Virus record (IMG/VR): IMGVR_UViG_3300007513_002297
Span: 1-64,000 of that record
Origin: a virus
DNA length: 64,000 nt
Reading direction: 5' to 3' (one strand)
Positions 14,900-22,632 of the stretch are shown one piece after another. The notes under the pieces were generated by a model. It saw only the letters and a program-made list of their open reading frames with translations. It was not told the origin of the DNA and did no database searches. The stretch's first letter is position 1. Each line of letters begins with the position of its first letter. The translations under genes and the position numbers were made by a program.

Positions 14900-16679
14900 A
14901 AAGATTAGAGTAGTTGATTATATAGCAAATAGGATTTCTGAGTTAGGAGTCGAACACATTTTTACATTAACCGGCGGCGGCGCGATGTTTTTAAATGATT
15001 GTGTTGCTAAGCATGATAAACTTAAAGCAGTTTGCAGCCATCACGAACAGGCGTCAGCCATGGCAGCCGTAGCATATGCTAAGTATACCAATAATTTTTC
15101 AGTTACGATGCCAACTACCGGATGTGGTAGCACGAATTGTATAACTGGACTTTTAGATGCGTGGCAAGATAACGTTCCATGTATTTTCATCTCTGGGCAA
15201 GTTAATAAAATGCAAACATGTTATAATTCAAAAGCTAAAATAAGACAATTTGGCGTTCAAGAAGCAAACATTGTAGAGCTTGTTAAACCAATTACAAAAT
15301 ATGCCGTGATGATTAATGAGCCTGAAGAAATAGGCTATCATTTTGATAAGGCGATATATCATGCTAGTGAAGGCAGAAAAGGTCCAGTATGGATTGACAT
15401 TCCATTAGATGTCCAGGGCGCCTTCATTGAGCCTTCTAAATTAAAGAGATTTGTGGTTGAAGAAAAAAAGGTTATTTGCGAATTAACACAATTTGAAATG
15501 CTTCTTGAAAGCTCTCAACGGCCTGTCATTTTGGCCGGAAATGGTGTGAGATTGGCTAATGGCGCAGAAGCATTACAAAAGTTTGCAGAAAAACATAATA
15601 TACCAGTTGTAACTACTTTTCTAGGTGTTGACTTAATGCCCTCCGAACATAATTTAAATATAGGACGCGTCGGCATCAAGGGTGGTCGAGCCGCAAACTT
15701 TGCAATGCAAAATTCTGATATGTTGTTATCGATAGGAACACGCTTAAGCGTCCCATCGACTGGCTATAAATATGAATATTTTGCTAGAGAAGCTAAAATT
15801 GTAGTTGTGGATATAGATCCAGAAGAACATAACAAAAATACGGTTAAAATTGATTTATTTTTAGAAATGGATGCTAAGGATTTTATGGACAAAACAGAAT
15901 TTGAACATAGAAGTAGCGATTGGTGGTCTGATACTTGTTTAAAGTGGAAGAATAAATGGCCAGTATTTTTACCAGAGCATGAAGACGATAGTAATGGAAT
16001 CAGTTTGTATTATTTCATGAAAAGGCTATCAGAATCGTTGGATTCGGAATCCGTTGTTGTGGGAGACGCTGGTTCCGCTTATTATGTTCCATCACAAGCG
16101 TTGCAAATTAAAGATCAACAAAGGCATATTACGTCCGGAGCACAAGCGGAAATGGGATTTACAATTCCTGCATGCATTGGAATTGCATTTGCTATGAAAG
16201 ATCCAAAAGTAGTAGGAATCACCGGAGACGGATCCTTTCAAACCAACATACAAGAATTACAAACGATTGTTCATTATGGTCTTCCAATTAAATTATTTAT
16301 TTGGAATAATGATGGTTATTTGTCAATAAGAACTACACAAAAGAAGTATTTTGAAGGAAGATTTATAGGGACAGATAAAAACGACGGAGTTTCATTTCCA
16401 GATACAGAAAAAATAGCAAATGCTTACGGTATAAAATATTTTTTATTTTCAAATAATGAAGAACTTGATGCCAATTTACGCAAAGCAATTGAATTTGATG
16501 GGCCAGCTATTTGTGAGGTAATGTGTAAAAAGTGGGATCAAGTACTCCCAACTTTAAGTGCGAAGAAATTAGATGATGGTAGGATGATTTCCAAACCATT
16601 AGAAGATATGTATCCTTTCTTGACACGAAAGGAATTTTATGATAATATGATAATAAATCCATTGGAGGAAAAAGAATAA
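14892..16679 (+). CDS. Acetolactate-synthase-like thiamine-diphosphate enzyme
   Basis: A 595-aa TPP enzyme with the three-domain layout of the AHAS family. The N-terminal PYR domain holds the catalytic glutamate in HHEQAS (Glu52). The central domain includes a segment beginning GRVGIKGGRAANFAMQ. The C-terminal PP domain has the TPP-magnesium motif GDGS starting at residue 445, ending in NN about 26 residues later. Relatives include acetolactate synthase and YerE, which adds a two-carbon unit to a 4-keto-3,6-dideoxy sugar. The island also has an E1 dehydrase and a 4,6-dehydratase, so a branched-sugar role is as likely as amino-acid synthesis; the sequence does not decide between them. Confidence 0.88.
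   Translation: MNEKIRVVDYIANRISELGVEHIFTLTGGGAMFLNDCVAKHDKLKAVCSHHEQASAMAAVAYAKYTNNFSVTMPTTGCGSTNCITGLLDAWQDNVPCIFISGQVNKMQTCYNSKAKIRQFGVQEANIVELVKPITKYAVMINEPEEIGYHFDKAIYHASEGRKGPVWIDIPLDVQGAFIEPSKLKRFVVEEKKVICELTQFEMLLESSQRPVILAGNGVRLANGAEALQKFAEKHNIPVVTTFLGVDLMPSEHNLNIGRVGIKGGRAANFAMQNSDMLLSIGTRLSVPSTGYKYEYFAREAKIVVVDIDPEEHNKNTVKIDLFLEMDAKDFMDKTEFEHRSSDWWSDTCLKWKNKWPVFLPEHEDDSNGISLYYFMKRLSESLDSESVVVGDAGSAYYVPSQALQIKDQQRHITSGAQAEMGFTIPACIGIAFAMKDPKVVGITGDGSFQTNIQELQTIVHYGLPIKLFIWNNDGYLSIRTTQKKYFEGRFIGTDKNDGVSFPDTEKIANAYGIKYFLFSNNEELDANLRKAIEFDGPAICEVMCKKWDQVLPTLSAKKLDDGRMISKPLEDMYPFLTRKEFYDNMIINPLEEKE
16620..16648 (+). promoter_or_regulatory. Possible promoter ahead of panB
   Basis: TTGACA (16620-16625) with a TAATAT box at 16643-16648 after 17 bases, or GATAAT at 16641-16646 after 15. 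It lies in the last codons of the TPP enzyme gene, about 30 bases before panB. The -10 is weak, so this is less certain than the other promoters. Confidence 0.35.
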
Positions 16680-16680
16680 C

Positions 16681-17613
16681 ATGAGTGCAAATGATATAAA
16701 CAAGGTCACAGTTTTGAGATTAAGGAGGCACAAGAGAGAAAAGATTAAGACAGTTTTAACTACTGCTTATGATTATCCACAAGCTAGAATAGCTGATGGT
16801 GCCGGTGTTGATTGTATTTTGGTTGGCGATTCTTTAGGAATGACAACTTTAGGTTATAAAACAACAATACCTGTAACAATGGACGACATGATAAGACATT
16901 CGGAGGCAGTAGCCAAAGGTGCAAAACATGCTTTTCTTATTGGAGATATGCCTTATATGTCATATCAGATTTCGAATGAAGACGCTATCGCGAATGCTGG
17001 GCGATTTGTAAGAGCCGGCATGGATTGTGTTAAAGTCGAAGGTGCGATGACAGAGCGGATTAAAGCAATTGCCGATAGTGGAATTATGGTCATGAGCCAT
17101 CTTGGCTTAACTCCCCACACTAGAGCAAAGTTGGGGGGATATCGCGTACAAGGAAAGACCGCAAAGCAAGCAGAAATTATACTCAAACAGGCAATTGATC
17201 TTCAAGAGGCTGGTTGTTCGTTTTTGTTATTAGAAGGCATGCCCCGAGAGTCTGCGCAGATTATTTCAGACGAGCTTTTAATTCCTGTTTATGGAATTGG
17301 CGCCGGCAATAAAGTAGACGGACAGTTGGTTATTTTCCATGATTTGATGGGGTTATTTTGGGAATTTAAGTCTAAGTTTGTTAAGCGATATTGTGAAGCC
17401 GGCCAAATTATGCAGGAGGCACTAAAGCAATATGCCGACGAAGTAAGAGCGGGACAATTTCCAGCACAAGAAAATTTTTATGCTATTAAAGAAGAAGAAT
17501 TAGAAAAGCTTTTGGGAGGAGGCAATTGGAAGCACGAGATCATTTATGAAAACGATCAAGGATTTCCAACCAACCATAGTGCCACTCCAAACACTATTAC
17601 GCGAAAAAAATAA
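16681..17613 (+). CDS. panB: 3-methyl-2-oxobutanoate hydroxymethyltransferase
   Basis: Ketopantoate hydroxymethyltransferase, a TIM barrel that adds a hydroxymethyl group from methylene-tetrahydrofolate to 2-ketoisovalerate, the first committed step of pantothenate synthesis. The family signatures are clear: TAYDYPQARIADGAGVD, ILVGDSLGMTTLGY, KVEGAMTERIKAI, MSHLGLTPH, YRVQGKT and PVYGIGAGNKVDGQ. At 310 aa it is slightly longer than typical enzymes (about 265-285), with an extra C-terminal tail. It starts one base after the TPP enzyme stop. In a glycan island it may serve a modified sugar or an acyl group rather than CoA supply. Confidence 0.92.
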   Translation: MSANDINKVTVLRLRRHKREKIKTVLTTAYDYPQARIADGAGVDCILVGDSLGMTTLGYKTTIPVTMDDMIRHSEAVAKGAKHAFLIGDMPYMSYQISNEDAIANAGRFVRAGMDCVKVEGAMTERIKAIADSGIMVMSHLGLTPHTRAKLGGYRVQGKTAKQAEIILKQAIDLQEAGCSFLLLEGMPRESAQIISDELLIPVYGIGAGNKVDGQLVIFHDLMGLFWEFKSKFVKRYCEAGQIMQEALKQYADEVRAGQFPAQENFYAIKEEELEKLLGGGNWKHEIIYENDQGFPTNHSATPNTITRKK

Positions 17614-17621
17614 TCACATTT

Positions 17622-18422
17622 ATGAATATTTTGATTACCGGTAGAAACGGCTTTATTGGCAAAGAACTAACAGAATTTTTTACCAAAACGGACCATACTG
17701 TATTTGCCACATGTAGGAAAACCCTAGATGTGTCAGATGAACGCCAAGTAGATGATTTTTTTAAGAAAAACAATATTGATGTAGTCTTGCATGCTGCGAT
17801 TAGAGGGGGCGGCCGCACAAATAATGATACCTATTGCGATTTGGTGAAAAACTTAAACATGTTTAAAAATTTATTAAAACACCATAAGCGTTATAAGCTG
17901 ATGATTTCGTTTGGTTCGGGGGCAGAAACAAACAACACAACCTACTATGGGGCAGCCAAAAATCTAATTGCGCAAGAAATAACAAAACATGATGGAAACA
18001 TTGTCAATTTGAGATTATTCGGCTGTTTCGGTCCACAAGAAAGAAGTAACAGGTTCATTAAAAATTCAATCAACAGTCTTCTGTTAAATAATCCAATTAT
18101 TATTCATCAAGATAAGTATATGGATTATTTTTATATCGATGATTTAAAAAAAGTTGTTCAACATTACATCGAAAACTACACAGATGCGTTACCCAAAGAG
18201 ATAGATTTGTGCTATTCCACTAAATTGAGGTTATTGGATATAGCTGAAGAAATAAAAACCTTGACATCACGTGAGGTGAATGTTATAATTGAAGATAAAA
18301 CACAAGGCTCTTCCTATATTGGAAGCTCGTTTAAGTTAGCCGATTTAAATCTCAAATTGGGGGGCTTAAATGAGGGGATTCAAAAAATGTTTAAAGTGTT
18401 AGAGGCAACACACAATGGATAA
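17622..18422 (+). CDS. NAD(P)-dependent sugar epimerase/reductase (extended SDR)
   Basis: A 266-aa SDR with the nucleotide-binding start MNILITGRNGFIGKEL, a substrate-side HAAIRGGG segment and the catalytic YYGAAK (Y-x3-K). It is short for the extended SDR class (usually about 300-340 aa) and resembles reductases such as RmlD or YerK-type enzymes. No clear RBS before the ATG. It overlaps the E1-dehydrase gene by eight bases and could reduce or epimerise a keto-sugar made by the neighbours. The exact substrate is unknown. Confidence 0.75.
   Translation: MNILITGRNGFIGKELTEFFTKTDHTVFATCRKTLDVSDERQVDDFFKKNNIDVVLHAAIRGGGRTNNDTYCDLVKNLNMFKNLLKHHKRYKLMISFGSGAETNNTTYYGAAKNLIAQEITKHDGNIVNLRLFGCFGPQERSNRFIKNSINSLLLNNPIIIHQDKYMDYFYIDDLKKVVQHYIENYTDALPKEIDLCYSTKLRLLDIAEEIKTLTSREVNVIIEDKTQGSSYIGSSFKLADLNLKLGGLNEGIQKMFKVLEATHNG
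18261..18289 (+). promoter_or_regulatory. Perfect sigma-70 promoter inside the SDR gene
   Basis: TTGACA (18261-18266), 17-base spacer, TATAAT (18284-18289), with TG at 18281-18282 giving an extended -10. All 12 consensus positions match, yet the site is within coding sequence (Leu-Thr ... Val-Ile-Ile). It is about 125 bases before the E1-dehydrase start and could give that block its own transcription. Confidence 0.65.
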
Positions 18423-19755
18423 GAAACAAGAAATTTTAAATTTAGTAAAGGAATATATTGAAGAAAAGAGGGCAAACGAAACCTGGGATGCCGGGAGCGA
18501 TTGGGTGTCCTATTCTGGACCAACGTTTGACTCTGCAGAATATGTTGCAGCAATAGAGTCGCTATTAAGCGAATGGCTTATTTATGGAAAGACCGGTAGA
18601 AACTTTGAAATGGAATTTCCTCAATTTTTAGGAAAAAAACGTGGAATCTTAACCAACTCTGGAAGTTCCGCTAATCTTCTTATGATTACTGCGGCCAAGT
18701 CTAAACGCTTCGCCAAACAACTGAACGACGGCGACAAAGTCATTACACCGGTAGTGTGTTTCCCTACCACAATCAACCCGATCATTCAGAATAATTTAAC
18801 ACCGATTTTCGTAGATGTAGAATTGCCAAGTTTAAACTTAGATTTGGATAAAGTAGAGGAGCTTTTGAAGGTAGATCCTTCTATTCGTGGGATTATGTTT
18901 GCGCATGTTTTGGGCAACCCTCCTGACATGGAGCGCTTAATGAAATTGATTAAGAAGTATGATTTAGTCTTTTTTGAAGACGCGTGTGATGCTTTGGGAT
19001 CGTTTTATGATGGCAAAAAATTAGGATCTTTTGGAGACATGTCGACCTGTTCCTTTTTTCCAGCGCATCATATGACCATCGGAGAGGGTGGTTTCGTTGC
19101 AACGGACAGTCAACTAACGCGCAGTATTTTAGCTAGTTTCCGAGATTGGGGAAGAGCCTGTTACTGTAATTCTCTCAAACCTGGAAACGTAACAGGCGGT
19201 ACTGCCTGCGGTATGAGGTTTAATAAGTGGCTTCCTGGAATGCCAGATGCGATCTACGATCACCGTTACGTCTTTGATGAGATTGGATACAACCTAAAAC
19301 CGCTCGACTTACAGGCTGCAATGGGCTTAGAACAGCTTAAAAAATTGCCGGAGTTGGATAGCGCTCGTAGAAAAAACTGGGAGCGTCTGCGAGCTATTTT
19401 CGAGCCGTATGAAGAATATTTTCATTTACCGGTCGCAACCCCCAAAGCCGATCCGTGTTGGTTTGCGTTTTTGTTGACGATTAAGAAAGATGCGCCTTTT
19501 ACGCGTTTTGATATTGTAGATCATCTCGAGTCAGCTAAGATTCAAACTCGATCTTATTTTTCCGGAAACATTTTGGCCCATCCGGGATATACCCACTTGG
19601 CTTACCCTTATGGCAATTTATATGAAACATTTCCCGTGGCACAATTGGTAACCACTCGTTCGTTTTTCTTAGGGACATATATTGGATTAACTGAGGAAAA
19701 ATTGAGCTATATCGAGAAGATGGTTAATGGTTTTTTCGAGGACCTTAAAGTATGA
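18415..19755 (+). CDS. rfbH: E1/RfbH-type NDP-6-deoxyhexulose 3-dehydrase
   Basis: A 446-aa DegT/DnrJ-fold protein that removes a C-3 hydroxyl from an NDP-4-keto-6-deoxy sugar. In place of the PLP-binding lysine of aminotransferases it has histidines, in FFPAHHMTIGEGG (His218-His219), the mark of PMP-dependent dehydrases. A [2Fe-2S] pattern is also seen: Cys191, then exactly 57 residues to Cys249, Cys251, then 13 residues to Cys265. Known E1 enzymes have C-x57-C-x-C-x7-C, so the last spacing is longer here. The iron-sulfur motif argues against the GDP-perosamine/colitose (ColD) branch. No dedicated reductase partner (E3) is visible in the window. Confidence 0.88.
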   Translation: MDKKQEILNLVKEYIEEKRANETWDAGSDWVSYSGPTFDSAEYVAAIESLLSEWLIYGKTGRNFEMEFPQFLGKKRGILTNSGSSANLLMITAAKSKRFAKQLNDGDKVITPVVCFPTTINPIIQNNLTPIFVDVELPSLNLDLDKVEELLKVDPSIRGIMFAHVLGNPPDMERLMKLIKKYDLVFFEDACDALGSFYDGKKLGSFGDMSTCSFFPAHHMTIGEGGFVATDSQLTRSILASFRDWGRACYCNSLKPGNVTGGTACGMRFNKWLPGMPDAIYDHRYVFDEIGYNLKPLDLQAAMGLEQLKKLPELDSARRKNWERLRAIFEPYEEYFHLPVATPKADPCWFAFLLTIKKDAPFTRFDIVDHLESAKIQTRSYFSGNILAHPGYTHLAYPYGNLYETFPVAQLVTTRSFFLGTYIGLTEEKLSYIEKMVNGFFEDLKV

Positions 19756-20702
19756 AAATAGTCTATATTACGGGTTGTTTGGGATTTATGGGCTCTTACG
19801 CGACCCGTCGAGCATTAGAGCGCGGTTGGATGGTGCGAGGGATTGATAAAATCACCTATGCTGCTAATGTGCAACTCTTAAATGAATTTAATCAATATCC
19901 TAATTTCATTTTTGAGAAAGAAGACATTAAGGATTTAAACCACTTGTATGATTGTGACTATGTCATCAACTATGCTGCAGAATCTCATGTGGGAAATAGT
20001 ATCGTTGACAGTCGCGACTTTATTGATAGTAATGTGATGGGGGTTAAAAATCTATTAGATTTGATTAGATTCAAACAAAGTAATTGTAATGATAAACCAA
20101 TATTGCTACACGTAAGCACAGATGAGGTTTATGGCGATATAGAAGACGGCGCCCATGTTGAAGCCGATTTACTTAAACCTAGTAATCCATATTCTGCCGC
20201 AAAAGCTGCAGCAGATATGTTGATTTTTGCGTGGGCTCGAACGTATGACCTTCGTTATAATATTTTACGTCCCACTAACAACTATGGCATAGGGCAATAT
20301 CCTGAAAAGCTTATTCCTTTATCTGTTAAAAATCTTATGCGAGGCAAGAAAATAAGGCTTCATAACAATGGCACTCCGGTTCGCAATTGGCTTCACGCTG
20401 ATGATACCGCCGCCGCCATCATGACAATTATAGATTCTGGTATAACAAATGAAATTTATAATATTGCCGGTGGCTACGAACAAACGAATGCCGAAACGGT
20501 ACGTAAAATTATTGAAGCATTCTACGATACCGATGAAAAATGGATGCAACACATTGACATGTCTTTTGCGCGAGAAGGTCAAGATGTTCGCTATGCTTTA
20601 AATGATAATAAGTTACGAGAATTAGGCTGGAAACCTGAACGAGTGTTTGACACAGAGTTGTCGTCTATTGTACACTATTATAAAGAGAAATTCATATGGT
20701 AG
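19752..20702 (+). CDS. rfbB: dTDP-glucose 4,6-dehydratase-like enzyme
   Basis: A 316-aa extended SDR. It has a GCLGFMGS cofactor loop, the dehydratase catalytic triplet in STDEVYGDIE (Thr-Asp-Glu), the active-site NPYSAAK, and RPTNNYGIGQYPEKLIP and RNWLHADD, all diagnostic of RmlB/RfbB. Product: an NDP-4-keto-6-deoxy sugar, which is the substrate type of the E1 dehydrase encoded just before it (4-base overlap). The motifs are those of the dTDP enzymes, whereas known E1 dehydrases work on CDP sugars, so nucleotide preference is open. The stop overlaps the next start. Confidence 0.85.
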   Translation: MKIVYITGCLGFMGSYATRRALERGWMVRGIDKITYAANVQLLNEFNQYPNFIFEKEDIKDLNHLYDCDYVINYAAESHVGNSIVDSRDFIDSNVMGVKNLLDLIRFKQSNCNDKPILLHVSTDEVYGDIEDGAHVEADLLKPSNPYSAAKAAADMLIFAWARTYDLRYNILRPTNNYGIGQYPEKLIPLSVKNLMRGKKIRLHNNGTPVRNWLHADDTAAAIMTIIDSGITNEIYNIAGGYEQTNAETVRKIIEAFYDTDEKWMQHIDMSFAREGQDVRYALNDNKLRELGWKPERVFDTELSSIVHYYKEKFIW

Positions 20703-21559
20703 ACAATAGAGAAGTAATGAGAAAATTTATAGAAGAAAACTATAATGCGACATTTTTGCCTAATGCGCACCTTGTTGGTGCCGAAGAACAACAAATGTTT
20801 AAAGACGATTTGTTAAAGGGATTAGATAAGCTTTATGGCTTAAAAGACAGTCGCATCGGAGAGCCTGCGCTAGTGATGGGATTGGGCCCAAGCCTTTTAG
20901 AAGTAGATAAAGAAAAATACAAAGATGCGATTAAAATCACATGCAACGATTTTCACAAAGTTCCCAATCTATACACAGACTTTAAACCAGATTTTTGGTG
21001 CGCAGCCAATTCTTATGACGCATTAAAAGAAGCTTTCGGGTACTGTATAGACAACGACATCAAAGCCTTTGTCACGATTCCGATTCGAACAGAGTTTTCA
21101 CAGTTGCTAAAAATATCCAGAGAAAAAAACAAAATGGATCTTGTGTACCCTTGGATGTGGGAGCAACGCGTGTTTCAAGGGCTGTTGGCACAAAAATATA
21201 GCATTAAAGAAATGTATTCTCGCTGTAACACGATTACAAATCACATGATTGCTTTTGCACTATGGCTGGGTTGTAATCCCATAAATGTTACAGGGTTCGA
21301 TTTATCTTATAGACAAGCATTAAATAAAACAGGTATGACTCATGCTGGGTTTACTGAAGAAAGAATGCAAAACGACACATTATCTGGAAAGCGAGAGTTA
21401 CCTTCCTTTGATATTCCTTCCGAACGAAGGCAAGTTATAGGCGACTTGCGATATTTGTGCGCCGTAGGAAAAAAGTATAATGTAAAGATTAATAATTTAT
21501 CATGGAAGGCGAATCGGTTGCCTTATAACTTGTCATACTCTTTAGACGAAAAGGAATAA
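20696..21559 (+). CDS. DUF115/GT42-like protein, candidate sialyltransferase
   Basis: A 287-aa protein with a Rossmann-like opening ALVMGLGPSL, a CNDFHKVPNL segment, and NTITNHMIAFALWLGCNPIN followed by VTGFDLSY. These segments resemble the DUF115/MAF group and the GT42 sialyltransferases, where an equivalent ALGYKEIYLSGIDFY-type stretch binds CMP-sialic acid. It directly precedes NeuB and NeuA homologues, so transfer of a nonulosonate is a reasonable guess. It overlaps the 4,6-dehydratase by seven bases. The family assignment is by eye and tentative. Confidence 0.6.
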   Translation: MVDNREVMRKFIEENYNATFLPNAHLVGAEEQQMFKDDLLKGLDKLYGLKDSRIGEPALVMGLGPSLLEVDKEKYKDAIKITCNDFHKVPNLYTDFKPDFWCAANSYDALKEAFGYCIDNDIKAFVTIPIRTEFSQLLKISREKNKMDLVYPWMWEQRVFQGLLAQKYSIKEMYSRCNTITNHMIAFALWLGCNPINVTGFDLSYRQALNKTGMTHAGFTEERMQNDTLSGKRELPSFDIPSERRQVIGDLRYLCAVGKKYNVKINNLSWKANRLPYNLSYSLDEKE

Positions 21560-21600
21560 TAACATGTCACTACGCCCTTCAGAACAAATAGAGAAAATAC

Positions 21601-21630
21601 TTGACATAGAATAAAAAAATGAGTTATAAT
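21601..21630 (+). promoter_or_regulatory. Sigma-70 promoter for the neuB block
   Basis: TTGACA (21601-21606), 18-base spacer, TATAAT (21625-21630), in a 163-base gap between the DUF115-like gene and neuB. Transcription would start near 21637, leaving a leader of about 85 bases. A 16-codon ORF (21564-21614) spans the -35 and is probably not meaningful. Confidence 0.75.
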
Positions 21631-21722
21631 ACTAAAATATACAAACATTAATCTGTCAGTCGAAAAAGTAAAGGCTTTAAAAAACACCATAGATTTTTTA
21701 ACAAGATTTAAAGGAGAACAAA

Positions 21723-22559
21723 TTGTCTAGAATATATATTATAGCTGAAATCGGCATCAACCATAACGGTAATGTTGATTTAGCTGAAGAACTTATAAGG
21801 ATATCTGCAGCGGCCGGAGCCGACGCAGTTAAATTTCAAAAAAGAACTCTTGACTTGGTCTACACTCAAGCAGAGCTTGAAAAATATCGTGAATCCCCAT
21901 GGGGCACCACAAATCGCCAACAAAAAGAAGGTTTAGAACTTGACATAGCAGATTACAGGAAACTTGAGGATTGTGCAAGCTTTCTTGGTATGGATTTTAT
22001 TGTTTCGTGTTGGGACCTAAACAGTCTGGCAGAAGTAGAAAAGAGCTTAAATACGAGTCATCATAAAGTTGCTTCTGCTTTGTCCACAGACAGAAAATTT
22101 TTACAAGCGCTTAACGAAACTGGTAAACCTATCATTCTTTCTACGGGAATGTGCACATCTGAGCAAATAGCAGCTTCTATTAATATATTAGACAATATAG
22201 ACTATGTGTTGGCATGCACGAGTACTTATCCAACAAAGCCTGAAGAAATCAATTTAAGGCACATTTCTACTTTAAAGAGAGAAAACCCGAATTTGAAGAT
22301 AGGATTCTCTAACCATTATAGCGGACACGATGCATGTGTAGGGGCTGTAGCCTGCGGCGCCGAATGTGTGGAATTTCACATAACAAAAGATAGGACGATG
22401 TACGGTTCCGATCAAGCCGCTTCGATTGAAAAACCAAAAGAATTAATTAGTGCCATCCGCACCATGGAAAAGATGCTCGGCAACGGCATAAAGAAGGTAT
22501 ACCCCTCTGAAGTCCCAGTAATGGAGAAATTAAGAAAGGTTGATGATGTTGCGCAATAA
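21723..22559 (+). CDS. neuB: NeuB-family nonulosonic acid synthase lacking SAF domain
   Basis: A 278-aa TIM-barrel enzyme predicted to condense phosphoenolpyruvate with an N-acetyl-mannosamine-like sugar to give a nonulosonic (sialic-like) acid. Motifs: AEIGINHNGNVDLAEELI, GADAVKFQKRTLD, KVASAL, ILSTGMCTSEQI, LACTSTYPT, GFSNHYSGHDACVGAVACG and FHITKDRTMYGSDQAAS. TTG start 21723 with AAGGAG upstream. Standard NeuB enzymes are about 340-350 aa and end in an antifreeze-like SAF domain; here the protein stops after the barrel, so substrate closure across the dimer may differ. Confidence 0.88.
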   Translation: MSRIYIIAEIGINHNGNVDLAEELIRISAAAGADAVKFQKRTLDLVYTQAELEKYRESPWGTTNRQQKEGLELDIADYRKLEDCASFLGMDFIVSCWDLNSLAEVEKSLNTSHHKVASALSTDRKFLQALNETGKPIILSTGMCTSEQIAASINILDNIDYVLACTSTYPTKPEEINLRHISTLKRENPNLKIGFSNHYSGHDACVGAVACGAECVEFHITKDRTMYGSDQAASIEKPKELISAIRTMEKMLGNGIKKVYPSEVPVMEKLRKVDDVAQ

Positions 22560-22632
22560 AACTCTCAAAAGTAAAACTGTTTTAATAAGCGCCACCTCTC
22601 GAAGACTCGGAAAAGCTTTTTATAATGAATAA
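22546..22632 (+). pseudogene. Possible remnant of an SDR N-terminus
   Basis: A short frame starting in the end of neuB and stopping eight bases into neuA. Its peptide LKSKTVLISATSRRLGKAF resembles the first strand and glycine loop of short-chain dehydrogenases (K-x-V-L-I-T-G-A-S-x-x-L-G), with the TG pair replaced by SA. It may be the stump of an SDR gene lost when neuB and neuA were joined, or a chance frame. At 28 codons the evidence is thin. Confidence 0.3.

Noticed and set aside
21564-21722. Short frames in the gap before neuB, including a 16-codon ORF and an open stretch reading LSVEKVKALKNTIDFL
   Set aside because: The first spans a promoter and the second has no ATG, GTG or TTG start; they may be decayed sequence but cannot be called genes.
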